In this document: piece after piece, positions 22,180 to 32,100 of the stretch
Layout of the letters: every line of letters starts with the position of its first letter
How positions within the stretch are numbered: position 1 is the stretch's first letter
Made by a program: the position numbers and the translations under genes
Origin: Schistocephalus solidus
Taxonomy: Eukaryota; Platyhelminthes; Cestoda; Diphyllobothriidea; Diphyllobothriidae
NCBI GenBank assembly: GCA_017591395.1
Contig: WEDG01004490.1
Coordinates: forward strand, 1 to 64,000
Length of the DNA stretch: 64,000 nucleotides
Direction: 5' to 3'
Notes under the pieces: model-generated
Seen by the model: only the letters and a program-made list of their open reading frames with translations
Told to the model about the DNA's origin: nothing
Database searches by the model: none

Positions 22180-24051
22180 ACTGGGAAAAAGATGAGGAAA
22201 ATACAAGGTTAATAGAATCAGTGTTAAGATAAATGGGCAGTCTTCGCTTGAATGCAGATAGACTAGTTAACGACCTAATTTCAATTGGCAAGTTATTCCA
22301 AAGAAAAACTATACCTAGAAGCAAAGAAGAGAGCGTTTACACGTGGAGGATGCAGGGGAGGTATAATTAGTTCAGAATTTCTTAGGTTATAAGGAAGACT
22401 AACGGGGGGTAATGACAGGAAAGCTTTGGGAGAGTTGAACTATTATTAAGACGAAAAGGAGACAAAAAGCCTGCTTCAAGTCTCCTGACCACAAGAAATT
22501 TTACCTTCGTTAGCTGGCATCTTGTTGAGTAGGAAGTAGTTAAAAGAGTCGGAAATAGGAGTTTTTGTGAAATGTCTTTGAACATTTTCAATTTTTGAAC
22601 GGCTAGATTCGTTCATCAAACCGAAGAAAACGACAGCAAAAATTCAAGAATGGGAAGTACAAACATACGATAAAAGTCTTAATTTAATTTCAGGAAGGTA
22701 GAAATTATAAGAAATAAAGCCGCAAATCTGAGCAGCTTTGGCCGTAATTCTATCGGCATGAGGCGAATGATCTAATTTATTGGTGTAGCAAGCCCAAGTC
22801 CTTGATGGAGGAACATTCAATCATATGGCAACCTTCAAAGATAAGAGGTTGCGGCAGCCTTACAGGCCCCAAAACTCATGTAGCGACACTTAGTAGGTGA
22901 GAACTCCATTAGCCATGTGGAGCTCCAGGCCGAAAAGAGCGTCTAAGTCTGAATGAATTTGTTCTAGGCACCGTTCAGTTGTAGAGTTAGAGAAGGAATA
23001 AACGCATTTGAGATCATCAGCATAAATAAAAAGATTGAGAATGTTTAACTATCGATGAAATATCATTTATATACAGTAAGAACAACAAAAGGACCTAATA
23101 CGGTACCTTGAAGGACACCACTAACAATCGGGGGTAGCACTTGAGTATGAGGACCCTACTAAAAACGTTTTTTGTTTTCGATCATTAAGGTATGATCTAA
23201 TAAAAGTCAGTAAGGGGACTACGGAAATCCTATAGCTTCTAGTTTAGCTAGAAGTCGTTTATGAGGCACCTTATCGAATGCCTTACTAAGATCAAAAATA
23301 GATAACTACTACAGATAGATGATCATTACGAAGAGAGGTTAGTAGATTTAGAAAAGACATGTGGCAGGTTTCACAAGAACGGTCCGGTAAGAAGCCGTGT
23401 TGGGAAAAGTTGATAATTTTATTGCTTATGCAAAAATCCGTGATTTGTTTTGCAATAAGTTTTTCGAAGAGTTTAGCAAGAGAGGGCGTTTTATGAACAC
23501 CGCGATAGTTATGAATGTCCGAGCAGGAACCAGATTTTAAAAACTGGTATTATAATAGAAGTTTTTCCAATAATCGGGGAAGACCATTTTTCGAGAAATA
23601 CTGAGTATAATTTGCTTAGTAAAGGTGGAAAATCCCTTAACTGTTTAATAAGTGAGTTTGGAATGTTATCAGTTCCAACTGAATGTGAATTTTTAGGTGA
23701 GCTATTTCTTTTTGAATACATGAAGGCGAGAAATTAATAGTTGTTAGAAGCGAATTTGAAAGCAGAGGAATTGTGGGAGTGGGGGCTAATTTCAATGGTA
23801 AAGTGGTTGGCGAAAAACGAGTTTAACAATTCTGCTTTGCCCAAATCATCTGTAACAAATTTTCTGTTACAGTCGAGTAAGGGTGGAGTTACATTCAGAC
23901 GCTTAGCCGATGACCGAACATGAAAGATTTGAGCAACAGATTTGGATGAATTGGCATCACTTAGTGCCCGAGACTCCCTACGCTTATCTCGCGCGAGCCT
24001 TATTCTCGATGCATATTCAAATATTTGTGCAATCCTTAAATGAACTGACAA
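22180..24051 (-). pseudogene. Family C copy 2 linker and RT, heavily frameshifted
   Basis: SVHLRIAQIFEYASRIRLARD, KLNVTPPLLDCNRKFV and ELLNSFFANHFTIE at 24051-23734; NSHSVGTDNIPNSLIKQL at 23720-23509; DLSKAFDKVPH and YADDLK remnants follow in changing frames to the C-terminal domain at about 22200. The catalytic box is present at the DNA level (about 23010) but no frame longer than about 100 codons survives. Confidence 0.75.
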
Positions 24052-24920
24052 AGAGCTTTTAGATGAATTTTTAAGTTGCTTTCGTAATTTTTTAAGTCTG
24101 TTCTGGAGAAAATGCGGAACAGTAGAAGAAGCTGAATGTGAATTAAAAAAATCTTAAACGGGATAAAGCCTGGATTGCTTGTGAGGCTCTGCAATAACTC
24201 ACGGAAAAAGTTTAGATCGTTGATTGAGAATATGCTATGCCAATCTAGAGTGCTTACGAAATTATTTACTGTTTCATGGTTTATGTTAGCAAAGTCGAGG
24301 TTATTGCATTTAACCCTCAGGCTTCGTAAGAAGGGGAATTGGAAAAACAACAGTGAATTATTGCATGATCACTTGTAAATAGATCATGATGGAAATTCAT
24401 ATAGAGAGGGTGAACATCGTTTGTAAAAATTAAATCTAAAATGTTGTCATTTCTAGTAACCGATCTGACCAGTTGGGACATGCTTGTAAAGTTAATAGTA
24501 TCGACCAATTTCTGATGTTTAGGCGGAGAGGAATTGGCCTGCCAGTCAATGTCTGGCAGATTAAAATCACCTACGATTATTTGATATCAAATTGAGTGTC
24601 TGCAACTTTTTCAAATAGTTCACAGAGCTCGATTTCATTGCCAGAATAACACGGAGGATTAAAGACACAGCCAATTACCGCTTTTTTTATTGTGCGGGAG
24701 GATGAATGAAGCAAAGCATACATTTCCAGAAAAAGACGAAATATTCAGATGAAAAGGCAAATGTACAAAGGATGACTTAATATAAAGGAGGCAACCACCG
24801 CCACGTTTTTCAGCGCGGTCTTGTCGGTACAAATTGAAATTATCTATAGCAAGCGTCGAGTCAGAAATTAGAGAGTGAGCCCAGGATTCAGTGATGCACA
24901 GCACATCTGGATCAAGCTCA

Positions 24921-25097
24921 AGTAGAGGGTCAAGCTGAAATTAAAAAAAACTCTTGATCGTTGTTTCAGGTGTTTTCAGGAGAAAAAACTGCAGCTTATT
25001 GAGTAATTAAAGTTCAGGACAGGGACGCATTGACACAGGTGCCCAGTGAAGAACTTCTCCATTCAGTGTTATGGATCCGGTATTCTGCACCAGCAGA
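24921..25097 (-). mobile_element. Family F 3' UTR, proximal half (copy 4), with ENE-like element
   Basis: Matches 31490-31670 in reverse orientation. ENE-like structure 24931-24997: lower stem AAGCTG/CAGCTT plus CAG, U6 facing U8, upper stem CTCCTGA/TCAAGAG (one mismatch). The element is 5' truncated at about 25097 and split by family C copy 2. Confidence 0.75.
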
Positions 25098-25317
25098 TAT
25101 TTGAGGCAGCTCCCTTGATATTATATTGGTCTCTAATTATATTCCCATCATCCTCTGCAGAGTCAATCTTTGCATTCAATTTTTCGCCCCCCCCCTTTTA
25201 AACTAGCATCGCCAACTCTTGAAAACCTTGATACTTTGCCTCCGATCTTGCAACCCCGACGATGGTCTCCAGGTTCAGTTGATGATCAAGGCGGGTTCTG
25301 ATGGTTTTACCTCTTTG
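25098..25317 (+). mobile_element. Family E 3' UTR fragment, plus strand, first half
   Basis: Reverse complement of 40870-40990 and 50090-50290 (CTCCCTTGATATTATATTGG, CTCTGCAGAGTCAATCTTTGC). It continues at 26735 after an inserted family J element. Confidence 0.8.
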
Positions 25318-26137
25318 TTCATTGTCTACATCAACGATTGTGCCAACGAACTGGACTGCGATATTGCCATGTTTGCCAATGATCTCAAACTTTGGCGCGT
25401 CATTCAAACTGCGGCTGACGAAAAGAACTTGCAGGCAAACTTACATCGACTCCAGAAATGGTCAAATGACTGGCTCTTGCCGTTTAATGATAGCAAGTGC
25501 AACATCATACGAGTCAGGAAAAGCAATCCTTCGAACCGTACAATAACAGTCTGAATGGCATTCCATTGAAAGAAGTGGATGCCCAAAAGGACCTGGGAGT
25601 CTGGATCACGCCCTCGCTTAAACCCATCCTACATTGCGCAAAGGTAGCGAGGTCAGCCGTGTCGATTCTATACCTCGTTAAACGAGCTTTCACAGCTTTC
25701 GCTAAAGTCTTCGGAAAATTCGTGCGGCCACAGATGGAGTCCGCTATCCAAGCTTGGAGATCCTGGGCGGCAAAAGACATCAGTATCCTCGAAAAGGTCC
25801 AAAGGCGAGCAACAAAACTTGTCCCTGGACATAGCTCACAGCCTTATGAAACACAGCTGTCGAATCTTAATCTCTTTCCCTTGCGCTATAGACAGCTTCG
25901 GGGGGACCTGATACTAACATTTCTATTACTACGCGTCCAGCACTGTTGTCTCGTCCCAGGTGATTTCTTCGAGCTAGCCACAACAACGAACTTGAGAGGT
26001 CATCCTGTCAAATTACGTATGACTGGAGAAAGGTTAGACACTCGGAAGTACTTCTTCTCCAAAAGAGTCGTCGAAGCTTGGAATAGTCTTCCTCTAGAGG
26101 TTGTTATGTCGGACTCCTTGGAGATTTTTAAGTGAAA
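25318..26137 (+). pseudogene. Family J RT palm and C-terminal domain
   Basis: FIVYINDCANELDCDIAMFANDLKLWRV: the catalytic box is FAND. Frame changes at about 25545 into LNGIPLKEVDAQKDLGVW, FGKFVRPQMESAIQAWRS, LEKVQRRATKLVPG, FFELATTTNLRGHPVKL, and YFFSKRVVEAWNSLPLEVV. Ends with TGA after SLEIFK. Long, fairly well-preserved C-terminal domain but no N-terminal half. Confidence 0.85.
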
Positions 26138-26561
26138 GTTAGATCGATATAATGGTGCGAGATACAACACGAACTGAAAGCTGCAAGAGTGACGTCAGCA
26201 ATAAGGTATTTATCATACTACTAGCTATATGTAAGTAACATTTCTTTATGTTTGTTATTTTCGTTTGAGGTCTTGCACTCTCCCATAATTCCCATGCTGG
26301 GGTCCTCGAGGTCTTCGCTGCTTAATTATTTGCACACCTTGGTGGCACCGTGAGTGGTCGCATCAGGTGGACCTGGCGGCCGTCGTCCATGAGGAGTATG
26401 AACGTTCTCCCTTGGTTCGAACCGCAATGGACCGAGGACGATCTGGGCATATATTTCCGCCTTTGAAATCCCACAACAGACTCTGCAATCAGCAAGGGAG
26501 CATCTGGCTGATTCATCTAACCTCCGCAATGCCCCCCGTTGGACCCACCCCCCCAAAGGGC

Positions 26562-26607
26562 GACAGTTTTTTTCTCCTAAATATCACCGGGAGTTTTTTT
26601 TACTGTC
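26562..26607 (+). promoter_or_regulatory. ENE-like element inside family J region
   Basis: GACAGT/ACTGTC lower stem (6 bp), U6 facing U8, upper stem CTCC/GGAG plus a U-G pair, loop of about 11 nt. It is the most compact example in the window. Confidence 0.6.
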
Positions 26608-26620
26608 TGCACTTTTTCAA

Positions 26621-26643
26621 ATATGTTGGCCTCACCAACATAT
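26621..26643 (+). repeat. Perfect 9-bp inverted repeat
   Basis: ATATGTTGG and CCAACATAT separated by CCTCA, 14 bases after the ENE-like element. Confidence 0.7.
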
Positions 26644-26734
26644 TGAGATACTATTTTTGATACCCCAACTCGCATGTACAAATAGGGAATTCAAAGGTGA
26701 CTCAGCTACATCTTCCTCAAATATACTGATACTG

Positions 26735-27283
26735 ATTGGTGGACTATGCAGTCGGCCAGGTCGCATCTCGATGATGATCTAATGACCTCTACTGTCTACC
26801 TTTCGTTTTGACTCTGGTGTCCACGATGTGTTCGTCCTCTCTCACCTCCACTGGTGGTTACAAACAGTAGCTCTGACTGCTATCTTATCTCTTACATGAC
26901 AAGGGCGATCCGAACCCTCATACGTTGTCAGCAACATCACAGTACTATCCTATTGCATCTATCTATTAATATTTTAGTGAAGCAGTTTTTTCTCCTATTT
27001 TTTAAACTGGCGGCTCGCCGAACTCCGCCTCCGATTTAACCATATGATTTTTTCACTGCTTCTTTTCTAGTTCACCTTATATTTTAAAGATTGCTGGCTT
27101 TTTTTTAAAAAATGGCAAATCTTTCTGAATCGGATATGCATACCATATTGTTCATTTCTGCTGTTAATATGGCTGCTAACATAGTGCAGCAATTATCCAC
27201 TTTGTATTTATTTATACCGCGATACTAAGTTTGAAATGACGGAGCTCTCTGGGCCTTAAATATACAATTTATTTATTTATTTA
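26735..27283 (+). mobile_element. Family E 3' UTR and terminus, plus strand, second half
   Basis: Continues 25317 in family E coordinates and ends GGGCCTTAAATATACAATTTATTTATTTATTTA. ENE-like structure 26979-27062: lower stem GAAGCAG/CTGCTTC (7 bp), U6 facing U6-CA; the 3' arm of the upper stem has decayed (ATGA where other copies have AGGAG). Confidence 0.85.
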
Positions 27284-28925
27284 CAGTAGGTGTCCTAACT
27301 CATGAAATCTGATGAATTTCATTAGTTATGGCCCGTTTCGCGAAATCAGCGCACACTGCGTCCACCAAAATTTTATGTCAATAAAGAACCGATCATTAGG
27401 AAATATATGCCTTTTTGTGGTTTAAAAATTAATATAACATTGTCTAGAAATGTTAATTTTTTTAGAATAGGTACAGATTACGAAAATGTGAAAAAATGAC
27501 CTAGTTGAGTAAACTGAAGTTTTAAATGTATAGGAAGCCTGACCATGCAATTAAACGAGAGAACGAAGCAGAAAAAGCCGAACTTCTTTTGAAAATAGTG
27601 TTTTTCAGAGTGTTGTTCTTACATATTCCTCTAGATTAAACACAACGTAAAGTATGGCCGTCATCAAGCAGCCTAACATGAAAGTGCATATTCCAACACC
27701 TTTTCACAAGAATTCGTCGGTTTTCTTCCGTTTATACATTTCATTAAATTCTTTTGACCAAGGCAAGTAGATTTTGGCTTCATTGCGCCGATAGGGACGT
27801 CACATGAATATAATATTTCATAATATTACATGTTCACAGGTCGGTCAATGACTAGTAAATTTAAATAGAATCGTCAGGTGCAATCGTAAACGTACCATTT
27901 GGTGTATTTAAATAGGATTATTCTATTGTTACATTTCTTTATAAATATTTAGAGTTTTCTATTACGATGAGTTGCAGATAGCCTTTGGAAATGAGGCGAA
28001 TTCTTTACGATTTTCAGTGTCTTCAGTTGACTGCCTATAAATGTACATTCCGTTCGATGTGTTTGGTAAAACCCTCAAAATAACATATTTCTTTAAAACA
28101 TTTACCGAAGCAGTAACTTTTTTGGCATTCATTCTAATGCAGACGGCCGTCTGGGTCATATTTGTAGACTCACACAAACATGATAACTCGCTGCCATGAA
28201 AAAGCAACATCCACAACAAACTCTGGGGAAATATATGCCTAATATTAGTTAAAATATTTCCTATAATAAGTAATTTGTTTAAAAAGTGCTTTTATAAGAC
28301 GTTTCGCTGTCGAATTCCTGCGTTATTAACATTTTGTCAATGGGAAGTCAAGAAAAAACGGACCGTTTGACCAAATTTTCGACTTCACTGAAAAGTATGG
28401 ATGCAATTTCTGTTTAAATTTAAAGAACACTCTTTTCTCTTTCTATTGAAGCATTTTTTGATATATTTTCTTACTTCTCAGTCTAGTTCTAAGCTTTCAA
28501 ACACACAATAGAGTGACCGAATATATACTTAGAATTTGCGATGAAATGTGAATTTTCTGCCCCTTCCGTTTTAAATTTCCTTATTGATTTATAGTCTCTT
28601 GCAAACCGAAATTGTCTTTTCAGGCTTCGCGTACGTCGTGACTGCGAAAAGTCGCATGGTATCATCGCGTCTCGTATATATGCGCGTTTAAGCTCCTAAC
28701 TATTGGTGTGGTTAAACAAAATACATTCACAAAAGTTTATTACAGCGTTTTCTGGTCCAAAACGCCATATGTTTGCATAACTTGATTTTTTAAACTAAAT
28801 TTGTCATCAATTTGCCGTAAACAATGTAAGCTCTCAAACTTCCATTCACCTGATTTTTGTGGAAAGAAAACCAAATTTACCGTTCTCCAAAGGGATATCT
28901 TCCAAATTTTTCCAGCTTATAATTC
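27284..28925. other. AT-rich stretch without recognised repeats
   Basis: No similarity to the retroelement families. Apart from the minus-strand frame at 27962-28219 I see no gene. Confidence 0.4.
27962..28219 (-). CDS. Hypothetical exon or small ORF
   Basis: Eighty-five codons with protein-like composition and five cysteines (SCLCESTNMTQTAVCIRMNA, VLRVLPNTSNGMYIY sections), ending at TAA. A pyrimidine/CCCCAG acceptor-like site precedes it on the minus strand (about 28227). No family recognised; may be a terminal exon of an unseen gene or chance. Confidence 0.25.
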   Translation of the reverse strand: MLWMLLFHGSELSCLCESTNMTQTAVCIRMNAKKVTASVNVLKKYVILRVLPNTSNGMYIYRQSTEDTENRKEFASFPKAICNSS

Positions 28926-29241
28926 AGTATATATAAGGGAGATAGGCAGAGCCTTTGAAAACCCTATTTACAGATAGACGCAAGCAAAACAAGCAAATGT
29001 TACATGGCGATAGTCGTTTTAGTATATCAATCATTGCTGTCGACTAATTATATGTTCATCAAGTAAAAATGCATCAAGTCTTCTTTTAAACATTTCAACG
29101 CTTTCAGCCTGAACAACTGAGGATGGCAGTTTGTTCCATTCGTCAATCACCCGTTGGGAAAAGAAGTTGGCCTGAACTTCAAGTTTGGCGTGATTTCTTT
29201 TCAGTTTGTATTGGTGACCTCGGAGACTTGTCATGTTTGCC
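28926..29241 (-). mobile_element. Family A copy 2, 3' end
   Basis: C-terminal 70 codons (RGHQYKLKRNHAKLEV, FFSQRVIDEWNKLPSSVV) and 3' UTR with terminal hairpin at 28936-28965. Separated from the rest of the same copy (31719-34655) by family F copy 2; the joined order matches copy 1 at 3.8-4.2 kb base for base around the gap. Confidence 0.9.
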
Positions 29242-29714
29242 AAAAAAAAATATAGCTTTTTCCACGATTTCCGATCAGCAAATATGGGGGAATTACTAAC
29301 ACATCTTAATTCCCACGATTGGACTAACTTCTTTCTATGTTTGGATGTGAATGTTTGTACTGATACATTCTACCAAGTTCTAGGTCCACTCATTTCTCGT
29401 TTTGTTCCTCGTAAGAAAATAATTAATGTCAAGGATGAAGTCTACCTCCTTTTATCTTTCCGCCGTAGATTGCATAGACTCTCGCGTCGTTTTCATCGAC
29501 TAAATAACACTTCCGTCCTGCCATTGATCCAGCAAATCTTTGAACAGGCTAAGAGGCTCTCCGACGAAAAGCGACTAGCTGAAGAGGTTAACTTTGCCGA
29601 AAACCCTTCGTACAATGTGGCAAAACTCTTTTCGCGGACAGTAAAAGTGCAGAGAAAAACTCAGTACCCCTGTACTTCGAGACGCTTTTTGGAAACCCTA
29701 TAGCTGACGCTAAG

Positions 29715-31219
29715 TTGACGGCTGATAGCTTCAATGCTTTCCTGTCTAGAACTTTCAGTGAACATTCGGTCGCCCCCTTTCCAAACGTCCGGGTTTGGAC
29801 CGGTAAAGTCCTCTGGGACGTAACCGTAGCCATTCGGCGTTCTCGCCAATCTTACAGTCCTGGACCAGATGGCGTCCCGGTCAGCGTTCTAAAGGCAGAT
29901 GCAAAATGATATATTTCCGTCACTTATGTATAAGATATTCAATCTTGCTCTTGAAAGTGAAACCTTCCCCTATTTGATGGAAGGAATCGCACATTTTGCC
30001 TATACCCAAACACGGCCGAACTACGTCATTTGACGACTTTAGGCCAATAAATACACTGCCAGCAGCCTCGAAGATATTAGAGACCTTGATTAAAGACAAG
30101 TTGATGCGTCACCTAACAGAGAATAACCTACTTAATGCGGCTCAGCATGGGTTTCTCGAAAAAAGATCTTGTGACACCTGCCAGCTCTCTTACTTTGATC
30201 ATGCGCTACAATCTAGAGATAGTGGTTTTGCAATTTACACCGTTTATTTCGACTTCACGAGGCTTTTGATCGTGTTGACCACGATCTCCTCCTGCTGAAA
30301 CTTACCTCCTTCGGCATAGGTAACAAGCTTCTAAACTTAATATCCTCCTATTTGAATGATCGCGCACAACGGGTAAAAATTTCCGATGTTATCTCCAACC
30401 CCACGCACGTGAGGAGTGGAGTTATTCAGGGTAGTGTACTCGGCCCGCTTCTATTTTGCCTTTTTGTGAACGATGTTCCTGATTGTTTTCAGTATGTTAG
30501 GCCATTTATGTACGCTGAGGATTTAAAAGTTGCCTATCGTTATAAACCGGTCGATCGCCACATTGTGCTTGAGCTCTTAAAAAAGGATCTTCAAGCCTTC
30601 GCTCAGTGGTGTCGCACATGGCGCCTTTCGCTCGCTTGGCACAAATGCTCCGTTATGGTTAGTTGTGACAACCATCAGCCCTCATCTAAGCATAGACGGT
30701 CATGACTTAAATGTGCCCGGGTTTATAACGGATCTGGGCATATCATATTCTAGTAGTCTTAATCTGTCAGAGCACTGCGCCCTGATTGTCTCTAAAGCAC
30801 GCCAAACCACTGGGTTTATTCTCAGAAATTTTAAAACCCTCAATATTAGGACCAGCCTTTATAAAATGTATGTCAGACCTAGTCTGGAATACTGCTCGTT
30901 TCTATTTAGCCTTCTGCACGCGAGTGAACGGAGGAAGATAGAATCAGTCCAGCACTTCTTTACTAAAAGAGTTTTTACTTCAGAGCACAGAAACCTGTCC
31001 TACCAACAACGCTGTGAGCTTACAAGCCTCGACCCGTTGTGGCTTCGTAGATTACAGAAGGGAATATTTTTACTGTTCAAGCTTTCAAATGGTTTTACCT
31101 TTAACCCCCTTACATCCCTGAGGCAGCTCGACCACTGTCGGCGCACCAATCATAGAGATGTATTCTTATTTCTTCCTTTGGCACGCACCGTTAAATACCG
31201 TCAGTTTTTTTTTCGGTAA
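29715..31219 (+). pseudogene. Family F copy 2 reverse transcriptase
   Basis: Pieces: SFNAFLSRTFSEHSVAPF and YSPGPDGVPVSVLKADA; PIPKHGRTTSFDDFRPINT, HGFLEKRSCDTCQLSYFD; then SGVIQGSVLGPLLFCLFVND and YAEDLKVAY, i.e. the catalytic YADD has Glu for the first Asp; LGISYSSSLNLSEH, YKMYVRPSLEYCSFLFSLL, FFTKRVF; and a C-terminal region ending about 31220. Four frame breaks. The D-to-E change and the breaks argue it is dead. Confidence 0.85.
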
Positions 31220-31590
31220 ACACTATAGCAATCTGGAATAAACTACCCAGAAGTATTAAAATTCAGCAAAACTATCCTTTGTTTACGAGAGCTGTCACTA
31301 GTTTTCTACAGTCAGGACACCTTCCGCGAATTTTGGGTGCTGATTCTCTGGAAGCTCTCTTCCGTTCTGATGGCGTCCACGGACTCTGAATCCTATGCGG
31401 ACTTCATGCTGAAGGCAATATTGCTGGCTCTGCAGTCCGTAATCGGGTTATTCCTCACTCTACAGCTAGCAGCCGCTCGCCGGTATACTTGCTGCTAGTA
31501 CAGAAGACCAGATCCACAACACCGAAAGGAGAAGTACTACACCGTGCACCTGTGTCAACACTTCCCTGTCCTAAACTTTAATCTGTTCAA

Positions 31591-31657
31591 CAAGCTGCAG
31601 TTTTTTCTCCTGAAAATACTTTAAAGAACGATCAGGAGTTTTTTCACTGCCAGCTTG
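31591..31657 (+). promoter_or_regulatory. ENE-like element, family F copy 2 (best example)
   Basis: Lower stem CAAGCTG (31591-31597) with CAGCTTG (31651-31657), then CAG (31598-31600) with CTG (31647-31649); U6 (31601-31606) faces U6 (31639-31644); upper stem CTCCTGA (31607-31613) with TCAGGAG (31632-31638). All stem pairs are Watson-Crick. It ends about 30 nt before the (AATA)n tail. Confidence 0.7.
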
Positions 31658-32100
31658 ACCCCCTACTGTATATATCCCTTTTGACCTTGCCTGTAAACTG
31701 GCAATAAATAAATAAATAAATTCAAAAAAGTTGGCCATCTGAAGAGCACAATCAACTCCTCTGACCGGTTTGAAGACTAAGATCATATCCCCTCTGTATT
31801 GCCAATAAGAGAGAGGAAAAATTTTAAGTCTTGCTAGGCGGCCCTCATAGGGTAGGCATTCCAATCCTTTGACTAGTTTCGTTGCCCTCCGTTGAACTTT
31901 CTCCAGCAGAGCGTAGTCCTGTTTCGTCCAAGGGCGCCACGCCTGAAAGCAATATTCCAACACCGGCCGGATAAATGTTCCAAACACCTGCCCAAAAAGC
32001 TCTTCGTCAAAATTAACGAAGGACCTCCTGATTGCGCCTAAGATACACATAGCTTTCTTTGCGATATTCGCACAGTGCGACGATGGTTTGAGAGTTGGTG

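Larger units (their letters stand above)
21533..24920 (-). mobile_element. CR1-like retrotransposon, family C copy 2
   Basis: Minus strand, 3.4 kb, entering inside the EN (LCITESWAHSLISDSTL at about 24880) and running through linker, RT and 3' UTR to the TTTAGAA-repeat tail at 21533. EN 24317-24920: DRAEKRGGGCLLYIK, NDNILDLIFTND, TSDHAIIHC. ENE-like structure at 21709-21803. Compared with copy 1 it differs mostly by one-base changes in homopolymer runs (for example at 22625, 22660, 23105, 23165). Confidence 0.85.
25318..26734 (+). mobile_element. CR1-like retrotransposon, family J, 5' truncated
   Basis: Starts precisely inside the RT (FIVYINDCANELD) and runs to a hairpin-like 3' end at 26684-26717 and an ATACTG repeat tail (26721-26734). 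Inserted into a family E 3' UTR, which resumes ATTGGTGGAC. About 26285-26660 inside it is a GC-rich block followed by an ENE-like structure that does not fit clade I 3' UTRs and may be a further insertion. Confidence 0.8.
29242..31718 (+). mobile_element. CR1-like retrotransposon, family F copy 2, nested in A copy 2
   Basis: 5' truncated at the EN/RT linker (FRSANMGELLTHLNSHDW), RT 29715-31219, 3' UTR with ENE-like structure 31591-31657, then CCTGTAAACTGGC and (AATA)n tail to 31718. Flanked on both sides by family A sequence that is contiguous in copy 1. Confidence 0.9.

Noticed and set aside
25198..25407. Minus ORF beginning NDAPKFEIIGKHGNIAVQ
   Set aside because: Overlaps the junction of the E UTR and the J RT on the opposite strand; no homologous frame is conserved in other E copies.
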